A stretch of DNA of 16,731 bases from DATJFH01 sp035495815 (GCA_035495815.1 DATJFH010000221.1:1-16731), one strand, 5' to 3'; shown: positions 1-8,150, numbered from the stretch's first letter. Made by a program: numbers and translations. Notes: generated by a model not told the origin, from the letters alone.

Positions 1-309
1 CCCGCGGATGATCCCCAGGCGCGCGCTCAGCGTCTGGAGCAGCACCGCCATCGCGTTCGACATCACCAGCACCCACAACAGCTGGTAGCCGAACCGCGCC
101 CCGCCTTCTATGTCGGTGGCCCAATTCCCCGGGTCCATGTAGCCGACGCTGACCAGATACGCCGGTCCGGAGAACGCAAAAAGACGGCGCCAGAGCGAGA
201 TGTGAGAAGTGCCGACAGTCGCATGCACCTCGCCGAGCGAGCGCAGCTGCGACGCGTTGGAAGCAGGTGTAATCCCGGTTTTCAGCGGCAACTTAACTAC
301 GATTAACAC
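1..309 (-). CDS. mntH: Nramp-family divalent metal (Mn2+/Fe2+) transporter, 5' part only
   Basis: This is the N-terminal 103 residues of a proton-coupled Mn2+/Fe2+ importer of the Nramp family in the inner membrane; the rest lies beyond the left edge. Seen: a cytoplasmic leader containing SLGEVH, then the family's first helix with the metal-site motif DPGN (residues 59-62) in the string GYMDPGNWATD, followed by EGGARFGYQLLWV and a second helix ending LQTLSARLGI. This order is typical of MntH. The start is uncertain. GTG at 309 has GGAG only three bases upstream, and TTG at 291 (in frame) has no Shine-Dalgarno. A TTGACT hexamer at 321-326 could be a -35 element, but no good -10 follows. It is on the same strand as the flagellar operon, separated from fliJ by a 74-base gap, and is functionally unrelated to it. 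Confidence 0.85.
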   Translation of the reverse strand, partial: MLIVVKLPLKTGITPASNASQLRSLGEVHATVGTSHISLWRRLFAFSGPAYLVSVGYMDPGNWATDIEGGARFGYQLLWVLVMSNAMAVLLQTLSARLGIIRG

Positions 310-345
310 GAACTCCGGTTCGAGTCAAGGCCGGGAAGTTCGGCC

Positions 346-357
346 GGGGACGTCCCC
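346..357. other. Perfect 12-base palindrome between fliJ and mntH
   Basis: GGGGACGTCCCC is a perfect palindrome in the gap between the fliJ stop and the mntH start. It could form a four-pair stem with an ACGT loop, or act as an operator-like dyad for mntH. No T-run follows it on the minus strand, so it is not a convincing intrinsic terminator. Confidence 0.25.
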
Positions 358-383
358 TCAGGCCGCGCGCCGCGGGGCGTAGT

Positions 384-815
384 TCACTTCCCCCACCGCG
401 CCAGATACAGCTCCGCAGACAGCTCCTCCTGCTCCCGGTTCACCCCCGCCCGCCACTCCCGCCGCCGCCGCTCTTCCAGCTTTTCGAGCAGCCTGACCTG
501 CCGCCGCGCTTCCACGACCGCCCGCTGCTGCGCCGCCGCCCGTCCCTGCCATTCCGCCATTCTCCCCGCCTGCTGCTTCCGCTCCTTCGCCAGACGCCGC
601 AGGTAGAGATCGCAAGCCAGCAGGCTCTCGGCATCCGCCGACCCGGTCACCATCAGCTCGCTTCTGGTTTCCCGCGTCTCCCTCTCGAGCCGGCCCGACT
701 CCGTTTCGAGCGCCCTCCGCTCCGCCTGCAGCGCCTCCAGGCGCGCCTCCTCCTGCCCCAGCTGACGGCGGCGGAAGTCCAGCACGTGCGAAAGCGGGAA
801 TTCGAAGCGCTTCAC
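384..815 (-). CDS. fliJ: Flagellar export protein FliJ
   Basis: FliJ is the small coiled-coil stalk of the flagellar type III export ATPase. It inserts into the FliI hexamer and helps ferry chaperone-substrate complexes to the export gate in the cytoplasm. The 143-residue product begins KRFEFPLSHVLDFRR, a typical FliJ N-terminus. It is almost entirely charged heptad-like helix rich in Arg, Glu and Gln (about residues 15-130), with no membrane segment. Length fits the family (about 145). The start is GTG, three bases after the fliI stop, with only a weak AGG upstream, so it probably relies on translational coupling. It is the last gene of the flagellar operon. Sequence conservation in FliJ is low, so the call rests on the N-terminal motif, the coiled-coil character and the position directly after fliI. 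Confidence 0.9.
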   Translation of the reverse strand: MKRFEFPLSHVLDFRRRQLGQEEARLEALQAERRALETESGRLERETRETRSELMVTGSADAESLLACDLYLRRLAKERKQQAGRMAEWQGRAAAQQRAVVEARRQVRLLEKLEERRRREWRAGVNREQEELSAELYLARWGK

Positions 816-818
816 AGG

Positions 819-2144
819 CTAAACCTGCGCCGCCAGGTCCGCCATGCGCCGCATCGTCTCTTCGAGCGGGGCTTTGAACTCCGGCGGCTGCTTCAGGAAA
901 TCCTCCATGCCCGGCCGCACCCGCACGGCCGCGTCCACCTTCGGACTCGCCCCCGCGACATAGGCCCCGAGGTTGATCAGATCCTCCGTCCGGACGTAGG
1001 TCGCCATGGCTTCGCGCATTCTCGTAGCCGCCGCTTTCTCGGCCGCCGACGCCAGGTCCGAGGTGAGCCGGCTGACCGAGCTCAATATATCGATCGCCGG
1101 ATAGTGCCCGGCCGCCCCCAGGTCCCGCGAGAGGATAATATGCCCGTCCAGAATCGACCGGACCGCGTCCGCGATCGGCTCGTTGAAGTCGTCGCCTTCC
1201 ACCAGCACCGTGAAGAATCCCGTGATCGACCCGCGCCGGAACTTTCCGGCCCGCTCGAACACGCGCGGCAGCAGATTGAACACCGACGGTGTGTAGCCTT
1301 TCTGGCTGGGCGGCTCGCCCGACGCCAGGCCGATCTCGCGCTGAGCCATGGCGAAGCGGGTGACCGAGTCCATCACCAGCAGTACGTTCTTGCCCTGGTC
1401 CCGAAAATATTCCGCGACGGCCAGCGCCACGAAACAAGCCCGGATGCGCAGCAGGGCGGGGCGGTCGGACGTGGCCACCACCACCACGCACCGCCGCATG
1501 CCTTCCGGACCCAGGTCGTGCTCGAGGAACGCGCGCACCTCCCGGTTGCGCTCGCCGATCAGCGCGATCACGCACACGTCCGCTTCGCTGTTCCGGCACA
1601 TCGACCCGAGCAGCGTGCTCTTGCCCACCCCGCTGCCGCCGAACAGGCCCACGCGCTGCCCCTTCCCGCACGGCAGCAGACCGTCGATCGCCCGAATGCC
1701 GGTCACCAGCCGCTCGTCGATGTGCTCCCGCTCGAGCGGTCCCGGCGCGGCCGCGAACAGATCGTAGGGCTCGGTCTCTCCCACCGGCGGCCCCTGGTCG
1801 ATCGGATTGCCGAACCCGTCCAGCACCCTGCCGATCAGCCCCGGACCGGCCTTCACCAGCGCCGCCATCGGACGCGCCACCACCCGGTCGCCCGCCTGGA
1901 TTCCGCCGGTCTCCTCGAGCGGCATCGAAAGGACTCGCCCGTTGCGGAAGCCGATTACCTGCACCCGCACGGAACGTCCCTGGGAGGACTGAATTTCGCA
2001 GAAATCGCCCAGCGCGGCCGCCGGACCGCTGGATTCGATGAGCAGCCCCACCATGTCCGTCACTGCCCCCACCTTCAGATACCGCTCGGCCGACGCCAGC
2101 GCCTGGTGGTAACGGCTGAAGTCCATCGCGTGTTGAGTTGTCAT
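819..2144 (-). CDS. fliI: Flagellum-specific ATPase FliI
   Basis: FliI is the ATPase that energises unloading and unfolding of flagellar export substrates at the base of the type III export apparatus, working with FliH and FliJ. The 441-residue protein shows the F1-beta-like order. There is an N-terminal beta-barrel, then the RVLDGFGNPID segment (106-116), a Walker A loop GGSGVGKST (169-177), the GER-REV catalytic-glutamate motif (198-204), Walker B around VLLVMDSVTR (254-263), and the MAQREIGLASGEPPSQKGYTPSVF signature (265-289). Length is normal. The motif at 198-204 reads GERNREV, with Asn where Gly is usual in FliI/SctN. The start ATG overlaps the fliH stop by four bases (ATGA), implying coupled translation. 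The SctN homologue of virulence secretion systems is excluded by the surrounding flagellar genes. Confidence 0.97.
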   Translation of the reverse strand: MTTQHAMDFSRYHQALASAERYLKVGAVTDMVGLLIESSGPAAALGDFCEIQSSQGRSVRVQVIGFRNGRVLSMPLEETGGIQAGDRVVARPMAALVKAGPGLIGRVLDGFGNPIDQGPPVGETEPYDLFAAAPGPLEREHIDERLVTGIRAIDGLLPCGKGQRVGLFGGSGVGKSTLLGSMCRNSEADVCVIALIGERNREVRAFLEHDLGPEGMRRCVVVVATSDRPALLRIRACFVALAVAEYFRDQGKNVLLVMDSVTRFAMAQREIGLASGEPPSQKGYTPSVFNLLPRVFERAGKFRRGSITGFFTVLVEGDDFNEPIADAVRSILDGHIILSRDLGAAGHYPAIDILSSVSRLTSDLASAAEKAAATRMREAMATYVRTEDLINLGAYVAGASPKVDAAVRVRPGMEDFLKQPPEFKAPLEETMRRMADLAAQV

Positions 2145-2812
2145 TGTGGATAAATGTCGGCGAAGCCGCGCTCGATCTCCTTGAGCTGCGTTTCGAGTCC
2201 CGTGTCGAGCGAGCCCCGCGAGGTCTCGAAGATCACCGCTCCTACCGGTAAACCGGCGTCCGCCGCGATCTCGACCCGCCGCGCCGCTCCCTCGAGCAGA
2301 GCGGCGAGCGCCCTGGCCTGCTCGGGATGGACCCGCACCCGGTGGATCTCCGCCGACTCGATCCGCTCCAGGCCCGCTTTCACGATTCCCAGCAGCGCTT
2401 CCGGATCGACGCTCAGCTCCCGGCGCAGAATGCGGCGGGCGACAGCCATCGCAAGACGCACCAGCTCGGGCTCGGCTTCGCGCTGGATCTTCCCGCGATG
2501 CAGCGCCAGCTGCTCGATGGACCGGCTGAGGTGCTCGATCTTCCCCTGCAGCTGCTCGCCCATCCGCCGGACCGCGGCCGCCTCGCCTTCCCGCTGCCCG
2601 CGTTCATAGGCCTCGGCGATCTTCTGTTCCGCCTCGCGAATTTCCATGGCCGGCGGACGCTCGGCGTTCTCGCTCCGCCCGCCACGCTGCCCTGCTTCCA
2701 GGTAGAGCTTCCTCGGCTGCTCCGGCGCCGGGCCGGCCCCTGAACCCCCGGCCTGCCGCCACTCGATCCCCTGTACCTGGGCCCCCGGATCCCGCACCAG
2801 CCTACACGACAT
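2141..2812 (-). CDS. fliH: Flagellar assembly protein FliH (export ATPase regulator)
   Basis: FliH is the peripheral-stalk-like regulator that dimerises, binds FliI and docks the ATPase to the basal body. The 223-residue product has a poorly conserved, Gly/Pro/Gln-rich N-terminus (1-55). A long helical region with small/charged repeats follows (about 57-120). The C-terminal domain resembles V/F-type ATPase subunit E (about 115-220), including LVRLAMAVARRILRREL and a closing GGxD-like segment around DAGLPVGAVIFET. The start ATG lies 11 bases inside the fliG 3' end, and the stop overlaps fliI by four bases. An internal ATG at residue 56 could be a shorter start, but the coupling with fliG favours the longer form. 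Confidence 0.92.
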   Translation of the reverse strand: MSCRLVRDPGAQVQGIEWRQAGGSGAGPAPEQPRKLYLEAGQRGGRSENAERPPAMEIREAEQKIAEAYERGQREGEAAAVRRMGEQLQGKIEHLSRSIEQLALHRGKIQREAEPELVRLAMAVARRILRRELSVDPEALLGIVKAGLERIESAEIHRVRVHPEQARALAALLEGAARRVEIAADAGLPVGAVIFETSRGSLDTGLETQLKEIERGFADIYPQ

Positions 2813-3830
2813 ACTGTTCGCCCACCGCGCCCTTCAGACTCAGCGTTCCGTCCGATTCCAGCTGCCGTACGATGGCGATGATCTGCTGCTGCGCCGCTTC
2901 CACTTCCTTGATCTTCACCGCCCCCATCACGTCCATGTCTTCCCGCAGCATTTCCGCGCCTCGCTGCGACATCGCCTTCAGAAAGTGATCGCGCAGCTGC
3001 TCGCTGGTGCCCTTGAGCGCCAGCGTCAGCACCTTCCGGTCCACCCTCGAAAGCACTTCCTTGATCCCCAGCTCGTCGATCAACATCAGGTCTTCGAACA
3101 CGAACATCAGATGCCGGATGGTTTCCACCAGCCCCGGGTCCACGTTCTCGATCTTGTCCAGGATCTCCCGGCTGGAGCCCGAGTCCAGGCGGTTGAACAT
3201 CTCCGAGACCGCGCGCACGCCCCCATAAGACTCACGGCTGAATTCGCCCAGGGCTTTCAGCTTCTGATCGATAACGGTGGCGATCTTGGCAATCACCTCC
3301 GGCGATATCTGATCGAGGTTCGCCATGCGAAGCGCGATGTCGGACCGCATCTCGGCGGGCAGCGAAATCAGCAGGGCCGCGGCCTGCGTCGGGTTCAGGT
3401 GCGAGAGCACCAGCGCGATCGTCTGCGGATGCTCGTTGTGGATGAATTTCGCCAGCTGCTGCGGGTCCGCCTTGTGCAGCGCGTCGAAGTTGACCACCTC
3501 CGTCCCCAGCGCCACCATCAGCCGGTCCAAAACTTTTTTCGCGGCCTCCGGGCCGTACGCCGTATTCAGGAGTTTTCTCGCGTAGTCGATGCCGCCCTTG
3601 AGCATGTAATCGTGCGCCAGGCTCATCTGGTGGAATTCCTCGAGTACGGCTTCGGCCTGCTCCGAGGTGACCGCGCCCAGCCGGGCCACTTCACGGCCGA
3701 TCTGCTGGACTTCCTGCTCTTCGAGATGCCGCAGCATCTCGGCGCTTGCCTCTTCACCAAGGGTCACCAGCAGTATGGCGGCCTTTCGCAGCGCCGGGAT
3801 GGCTTCGGGCCGGGGAAGATTGACGCTCAC
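2802..3830 (-). CDS. fliG: Flagellar motor switch protein FliG
   Basis: FliG forms the rotor ring between the MS ring (FliF) and FliM, and its C-terminal domain receives torque from the stator. The 342-residue product has the N-terminal FliF-binding domain (about 10-100), the middle domain with the EHPQ motif (133-136, in IHNEHPQTIALVLSHL), and the C-terminal domain. That domain carries the hydrophobic patch LMFVFEDLMLIDE (241-253) and the charged torque helix (about 260-300) with conserved Arg/Asp residues such as SRVDRK and LREDMD. Length is normal. The start overlaps the fliF stop by four bases. Nothing is missing, so the motor interface should be functional. Confidence 0.97.
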   Translation of the reverse strand: MSVNLPRPEAIPALRKAAILLVTLGEEASAEMLRHLEEQEVQQIGREVARLGAVTSEQAEAVLEEFHQMSLAHDYMLKGGIDYARKLLNTAYGPEAAKKVLDRLMVALGTEVVNFDALHKADPQQLAKFIHNEHPQTIALVLSHLNPTQAAALLISLPAEMRSDIALRMANLDQISPEVIAKIATVIDQKLKALGEFSRESYGGVRAVSEMFNRLDSGSSREILDKIENVDPGLVETIRHLMFVFEDLMLIDELGIKEVLSRVDRKVLTLALKGTSEQLRDHFLKAMSQRGAEMLREDMDVMGAVKIKEVEAAQQQIIAIVRQLESDGTLSLKGAVGEQYVV

Positions 3831-5512
3831 GAGGATTCGCTCTCATTGATCCACGTTCGCAGCAGCTGCGCGGCGACGGTGGGATCGGATTTGGCGGTCT
3901 TCTTGAGGTGCTTCGTCAGAATCTCGGATTTCTTGGTTCCCGGCGGCGGCAGTTTCAGAGCCAGCAGCGCTTCTGCGTCGAGCCGCTCCTGATTCGCCGC
4001 CCGCGATGCGATCTGTCCTTCGAAGGTCTCGGCCGGATTGACACCCTTGTCCAGCGTCTTTTGCATCTCCGCCGCGGCCGCTTTCTTCCGCCGCTTTCGC
4101 CGCAGCAGCAGGAACGCCACCATCGGGCCGATCAGAATCAGCGCCGCCGCCGCCCCCGCGCCGATCTTCAGGCCGAGAGGCGCCTTCTCCAGATACTTCT
4201 GAATCCACGGCGGCACGGTTACGGGCTGCGGAGCGGGCGCGGCAGGCGCCTCCGCCGGCGGCTCCACCCCCAGCGTGGATTCGAACGCCAGTGTCTCCAC
4301 CGTCAGCTGGTCTCCGCGGTTTTCCTGGAAACCGGTGGCCGCCGCCACCAGCTCGCGAATCGTTTTCAGCCGCTCCGGCGAGGGCGGCTCCAGAATTCTC
4401 CGCGCCTTCGAGCCTTTGCCTTCCCAGCGGACGCCCTGATCGAGAAGCACCGCCAGCGACATCCGCTTCACCGCGCCCTGCGGAATGCGTGTCCGCCGCA
4501 CCGTGCGGCTGGTCTGGTACGAGGTGTTCTCGGTTCTGCGCGTCGTTCCCGTAGACGAAGCGGACGGCCGCGCCGGCGGTCCCGGCAGATTGGACGCAGT
4601 CCCGGGCACTCCCGCCTGTAGCGCGCCGCCCGACAGGTCTTCCGTCTTTTGCGCCGTGACCATCGCCGAGCGCGACGGATCGAAGGTCTCCTCGCTCTGG
4701 TCCGCCGTGGTGAAATCGACTTCGACCGAAACTCCCGCCCGGAATTTCTCGGCCCCGAGCAAGGGTTCCAGCGTGGAATTGATCTTCAGCAGCAGATCCC
4801 GCTCCATCTTCTGGCGATACTCCAGATCCGCCTCCGGCTGACCCGCGCCGGCTTCCGCGGACGCTTTCCTCGGACGCACCAGCAGGTTGCCGTTCGTGTC
4901 CAGCACCGACACCGCTTCCGGCGCCAGACGGTCCACCGCGCTCGCCACCAGGTACGTAATGGCCGCGCCGTTCTGCGGAGAGAGCCTGGCCCGCGGACGC
5001 AGGCTGACCACCACGCTGGCCTTGGCCTCCTGCCGCGATTCCAGGAAAACCGAATCCTTCGGAAGGCTGATGTGGACGCGCGCCCGCTCGATCTCGCTCA
5101 GCGCCGTGATTGACCGCTCCAGCTCCCCTTCGATCGCCCGGCGATAGTTGACCTGCTCGGCGAACTCCGTCAGTCCGAAATTACTCTTGTCGAAAAGCTC
5201 GAATCCGATGCGGCTCGTCTTGGGCAGTCCTTCCGAAGCCATCCGCAGCCGCAGCTCGGCCACCTTCTCGGAGGGGACGCGCAGCGTGCCGCCCGAATCG
5301 TCCACCCGGAAGTCGACGTTCTCGTCCTTGAGCTTCCGCATCACCGCGCCGGCGTCCTCGGCGGCCAGATTCGAATACAGCGGACGAAAATCGCGCTCGC
5401 GACTCCATCGTGACATCGCCCACAGCCCCAGTCCCACAGCGACGAGAGCGACGCCGATCGAGATCTGCTGGCGCAGCGTGAGCCTGGAAATGAGCTTCCG
5501 AATCTGGTCCAT
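3827..5512 (-). CDS. fliF: Flagellar MS-ring protein FliF
   Basis: FliF is the inner-membrane MS-ring subunit on which the rotor, rod and export gate assemble. The 561-residue protein has a first membrane helix (about 17-34) and the ring-building domains of the YscJ/FliF family, visible as RDFRPLYSNLAAEDAG (40-55) and GFELFDKSNFGLTEFAEQVNYRRAIEGELERSI (103-135). A flexible Ser/Thr/Pro-rich segment (about 295-335) is followed by beta-collar strands, a Pro/Ala linker (about 417-435), a second membrane helix (about 449-470) with a basic stop-transfer RRKRRKK, and a cytoplasmic FliG-binding tail (about 525-561, SDPTVAAQLLRTWINE). The ATG lies 14 bases after the fliE stop and has no clear Shine-Dalgarno. 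Length is typical. Confidence 0.97.
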   Translation of the reverse strand: MDQIRKLISRLTLRQQISIGVALVAVGLGLWAMSRWSRERDFRPLYSNLAAEDAGAVMRKLKDENVDFRVDDSGGTLRVPSEKVAELRLRMASEGLPKTSRIGFELFDKSNFGLTEFAEQVNYRRAIEGELERSITALSEIERARVHISLPKDSVFLESRQEAKASVVVSLRPRARLSPQNGAAITYLVASAVDRLAPEAVSVLDTNGNLLVRPRKASAEAGAGQPEADLEYRQKMERDLLLKINSTLEPLLGAEKFRAGVSVEVDFTTADQSEETFDPSRSAMVTAQKTEDLSGGALQAGVPGTASNLPGPPARPSASSTGTTRRTENTSYQTSRTVRRTRIPQGAVKRMSLAVLLDQGVRWEGKGSKARRILEPPSPERLKTIRELVAAATGFQENRGDQLTVETLAFESTLGVEPPAEAPAAPAPQPVTVPPWIQKYLEKAPLGLKIGAGAAAALILIGPMVAFLLLRRKRRKKAAAAEMQKTLDKGVNPAETFEGQIASRAANQERLDAEALLALKLPPPGTKKSEILTKHLKKTAKSDPTVAAQLLRTWINESESS

Positions 5513-5526
5513 TTAGCGGCCGCGCG

Positions 5527-5823
5527 TCAGACTTGCATCCTCATGATTTCCTGGTAAGCCTGAACCACCTTGTTGCGAACCTGCAGGAACAATTCCGTGC
5601 CCAGCTCCGCCCGCTGCGTGGCCATGATGGTCTTGTGCAGGTCGTCGCCTTCGCCATTGAGGAAGTTTTCGACGCCCTTCGCGGCCGTCTCGTTCAAACC
5701 GCCTACCGTTTTCACCGCGTCCTCGAGAATGGCGCCGAATCCGCCGGCTTTCTTCGAGCCGCCGTCGAGCTGCGGCGCCTGAATCGCGCCCGCGGAACCC
5801 AAGCTGGAAATCGGGAAAGGCAT
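5527..5823 (-). CDS. fliE: Flagellar hook-basal body complex protein FliE
   Basis: FliE is the small export substrate that forms the junction between the MS ring or export gate and the proximal rod. The 98-residue product matches FliE in length. Its C-terminal part is conserved: LNETAAKGVENFLNGEGDDLHKT (about 43-65) followed by MATQRAELGTELFLQVRNKVVQAYQEIMRMQV. That includes the family's closing AYQEIMRMQ(V/I). The N-terminus is variable and rich in Gly and Ser. The start is supported by GAGG six bases upstream, which spans the flgC stop codon. It sits in the usual flgB-flgC-fliE-fliF order. Confidence 0.95.
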   Translation of the reverse strand: MPFPISSLGSAGAIQAPQLDGGSKKAGGFGAILEDAVKTVGGLNETAAKGVENFLNGEGDDLHKTIMATQRAELGTELFLQVRNKVVQAYQEIMRMQV

Positions 5824-5826
5824 CGG

Positions 5827-6264
5827 TTACCTCAACAGATCGATCGATTTCTGGATCATGTCCTTGACCGCCGACATGGCGGACACGTTGGCGTGATAAG
5901 CCCGTGACGCGCCCATCAGGTCCACCATATCCTCCGCCGGATTGATGCGCGGAAAAGCCACGTAGCCGTTGGCGTCCGCGTCCGGGTGCCCCGGTAGAAA
6001 CCGCTTCTCCGGCTCGCGCGTGTCCTGGTAGATCTCCGCTACCTCCACGCCGTTTGAAAACGCTCCCATTTCCCGCTGGAACTCGGCCGAAAACGGCGAC
6101 GACTGCGGCGCGCTGGAAAAAATCGCGTCCTTGCGCCGGTAGGGACCCCCCTCGGGCGTGCGTGTCGTCTCGGCATTGGCCAGATTCTCGACCAGCAGCT
6201 CGGCGCGGCTGCGCTGCGCGCTGAGACCGGAAGCGCTGACGGATAGTGCGGAAAGCAGGCTCAT
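5827..6264 (-). CDS. flgC: Flagellar basal-body rod protein FlgC
   Basis: FlgC is a proximal rod subunit, exported through the flagellar type III pathway without a cleaved signal. The 145-residue product begins with the rod/hook family helix LSVSASGLSAQRSRAELLVENLANAETT (7-34) and continues with PEGGPYRRKDAIF. It ends with the FlgC signature GYVAFPRINPAEDMVDLMGASRAYHANVSAM and a C-terminal helix. Length is normal. The start is preceded by GGAAG seven bases upstream. The gap to flgB is three bases. Confidence 0.96.
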   Translation of the reverse strand: MSLLSALSVSASGLSAQRSRAELLVENLANAETTRTPEGGPYRRKDAIFSSAPQSSPFSAEFQREMGAFSNGVEVAEIYQDTREPEKRFLPGHPDADANGYVAFPRINPAEDMVDLMGASRAYHANVSAMSAVKDMIQKSIDLLR

Positions 6265-6267
6265 CGG

Positions 6268-6621
6268 TTATCTTCCTTCCTGTATCGCGGATCGCACGCT
6301 GCGGATCTCGCTGCGGAGCAGGTTCGACGCCAAATTGAAACGCAGGGCGTTTTCGGCCAGCAGACGGCTCTGTCGTTCCATATCGACATTATTTCCGTCA
6401 TTTTTAACCGACAGGCCCGGTGTCTCGATCACGTTTGGCGTGCCGCCCTCCATCAGGCTGCTGAATTCAAACTGGAAATCGATGTCTTTGGTCTTATACC
6501 CCGGGGTATCCGCATTGGCGATATTGGCGGCCACCAGTTGCTGGCGCTTGCCCAGCAGGTCCATGTAGTGTTCCAATTTGGTTGCGATCGGGTCCAGCAT
6601 GCCGATGCAGATGCACGCCAT
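6268..6621 (-). CDS. flgB: Flagellar basal-body rod protein FlgB
   Basis: FlgB is a proximal rod subunit and the first flagellar gene of this operon. The rod-protein helix is clear: KRQQLVAANIANADTPGYKTKDIDFQ. The C-terminal helix MERQSRLLAENALRFNLASNLLR is also typical. There are two candidate starts. The ATG at 6621 has GGGAG eight bases upstream and gives 117 residues with an unusual leader MACICIG. The ATG at 6600, giving 110 residues (MLDPIATKLEHYM...), fits the family N-terminus better but has no Shine-Dalgarno. I give the longer form because of the ribosome site and consider the shorter equally possible. An open frame continues far upstream, but it is antisense/alternate-frame overlap with the glycosyltransferase gene. 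Confidence 0.93.
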   Translation of the reverse strand: MACICIGMLDPIATKLEHYMDLLGKRQQLVAANIANADTPGYKTKDIDFQFEFSSLMEGGTPNVIETPGLSVKNDGNNVDMERQSRLLAENALRFNLASNLLRSEIRSVRSAIQEGR

Positions 6622-6650
6622 GCGCCAGACTCCCGGGCGGCGGCGCCAGG

Positions 6651-8066
6651 CTATCTGTATTCCGTTAATTCCAGGGCGTGAGTCGGCTGCGTCGGCCAGT
6701 CGAGCAGCTGCATGACGCGGCGGTCGAAAGCGGAGTAGGCGACAAATTCCTGACTCCGGATCTCGCGCCGCCCCGCCGGACCGGTTCGTCTGCCCCGCGT
6801 CGACAGCACCCACACCACCTCCGCGTCCCCTCGCCCCCGCACGAGCTCCGGCAACCGGTGCGTCAGGGGGGACGCGTCGAGCCCCGGCGCGTCCAGCATC
6901 AGGCTCGCGCTCCGCCCCGCCGACTCCCGCTCGATGATTTCCGCGATGCGGTCGAAAGGCAGCACGTACCCCTTGTTCAGGAAGTCCTCCAGGTGAAAGT
7001 AGGAATAGAGCGACCCCGACCAAAGGCACACCAGCGCCGCGCAGCTCCAGGCCCGCCGCGCCGCCGGCATCAGGTAGAAAGGCAGCGCGAACAGCAGCCG
7101 CGCCGGGATGAAGGCGAACGCTACCCACCGGCTCGCCCCCAGGTATCCGATGGCGGCCGCCAGCCCCACCAGCGGAAGCCAATCCGGCGCGGGGCGGAGC
7201 GCGCGCCAGATCGCCACCGCCAGCGCCGGCGCCAGCACCACGCCCCCCGCCATGACCCAGAGCGGCAAGCTCTCCCCGAAGGTGAACGAAACCGGCAGGT
7301 AGAGCAGCCGTATCGCCTGATCGAGCGCGGCGTTACCGGTGACGGCGTAGGGCTCGGAATGGAGCACGCGCCCGAAGGCGGCGCGCATGTTGAGCAGCCA
7401 GGGCGCATACGCCAGCGCCATGACGGCTGCCGGAAGAGCCGCCGCCGTCCAGGCGCGCCGGTAAAGGAGCATCGCTCCCACCGCCGCCACGATGGCCGCC
7501 GCCGGCAGATAATGTGTGTACAGCAGCGCCGCCCCGCAGCCTGCATAGATCCATTGCGCGCGGCGGCAGCCCGGCGCCCGGATCACGCGCAGTCCCCAAT
7601 AAATCGTCAGCGACGCCAGGAACAGCTGCATCGTATACGACCGCCCCATCCGCCCGTAAAGGATCAGGCACGGTGACAACGCCCACAGCAGGAAGAATCG
7701 CGGACCGGGCGACCAGAGCCTGCGCAGAAGCAGCGTCCCCGCCAGCGTCCAGAGCCCGGAGAACGCCCGGACTTTGATGATCGCCGCCGCCGGCCACGGA
7801 ATGGCGAGCCAGTAGTGAACCAGAAAATAGTAGAGCGGCGGATGGATATCGACCCGCACGCGCTCGACAATCCCGCTCAGCGGCAGCGCGCTGGTCTCCA
7901 TCGTGAACAGTTCGTCCCCCCAGACCGGCAGCAGGTCGAGACGGTAGAAGAGCAGCGCCGCCTGCGCGATCAGGCAGAGAAGAACCGAGCGCTGTTCGAG
8001 GAACCGGAGAACGCGGTGGTAGCCGGACTTCACTTGTCCCGGCCCCGGCGAATCGCCGCGCTCCAT
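6651..8066 (-). CDS. GT39/ArnT-like integral membrane glycosyltransferase
   Basis: Predicted polyprenyl-phosphate-sugar-dependent GT-C glycosyltransferase of the dolichyl-P-mannose/ArnT type, acting in the inner membrane with a periplasmic active site. Seen in the 471 residues: a first membrane helix (about 28-44), then an acidic loop WGDELFTMET with the GT-C Asp-Glu pair at 51-52 and DIHPPLYYFLVHYW (73-86), both hallmarks of this superfamily. About eight to ten further hydrophobic segments run to about residue 360. A soluble C-terminal region (about 370-471) is not recognised. The donor, acceptor and product cannot be read from the sequence. It lies 29 bases upstream of flgB on the same strand, so read-through into the flagellar operon is likely. 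A role in glycosylating flagellar or envelope components is only a guess. Its own start has a weak ribosome site. Confidence 0.85.
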   Translation of the reverse strand: MERGDSPGPGQVKSGYHRVLRFLEQRSVLLCLIAQAALLFYRLDLLPVWGDELFTMETSALPLSGIVERVRVDIHPPLYYFLVHYWLAIPWPAAAIIKVRAFSGLWTLAGTLLLRRLWSPGPRFFLLWALSPCLILYGRMGRSYTMQLFLASLTIYWGLRVIRAPGCRRAQWIYAGCGAALLYTHYLPAAAIVAAVGAMLLYRRAWTAAALPAAVMALAYAPWLLNMRAAFGRVLHSEPYAVTGNAALDQAIRLLYLPVSFTFGESLPLWVMAGGVVLAPALAVAIWRALRPAPDWLPLVGLAAAIGYLGASRWVAFAFIPARLLFALPFYLMPAARRAWSCAALVCLWSGSLYSYFHLEDFLNKGYVLPFDRIAEIIERESAGRSASLMLDAPGLDASPLTHRLPELVRGRGDAEVVWVLSTRGRRTGPAGRREIRSQEFVAYSAFDRRVMQLLDWPTQPTHALELTEYR

Positions 8067-8118
8067 CGTGCGTCCGTTAGGAATCGCAGCGGTTTTGACG
8101 TGGGATCCGCATGTTTCA

Positions 8119-8150
8119 GGCCGGCGCGCTTTCGGGCGCGGAGATTGGCC
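8119..8150 (-). terminator. GC-rich hairpin between the SGNH gene and the glycosyltransferase gene
   Basis: CGCGC (8125-8129) and GCGCG (8136-8140) form a five-pair stem with a six-base loop, flanked by GGCC at 8119-8122 and 8147-8150, which also pair. It lies in the 117-base gap downstream of the SGNH gene and could slow or end transcription. There is no T-run, so an intrinsic terminator is unproven. A second, weaker stem (CGCTC 8161-8165 with GAGCG 8174-8178) is next to it. Confidence 0.2.

Noticed and set aside
358..1671. Long minus-strand open frame (437 codons) over fliJ and fliI
   Set aside because: Alternate frame of the clearly identified fliI and fliJ; Gly/Ala/Arg-rich translation with no domains, as expected in GC-rich DNA.
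786..2153. Long plus-strand open frame (455 codons) opposite fliI
   Set aside because: Antisense shadow of fliI; His/Arg/Pro-rich composition and no family features.
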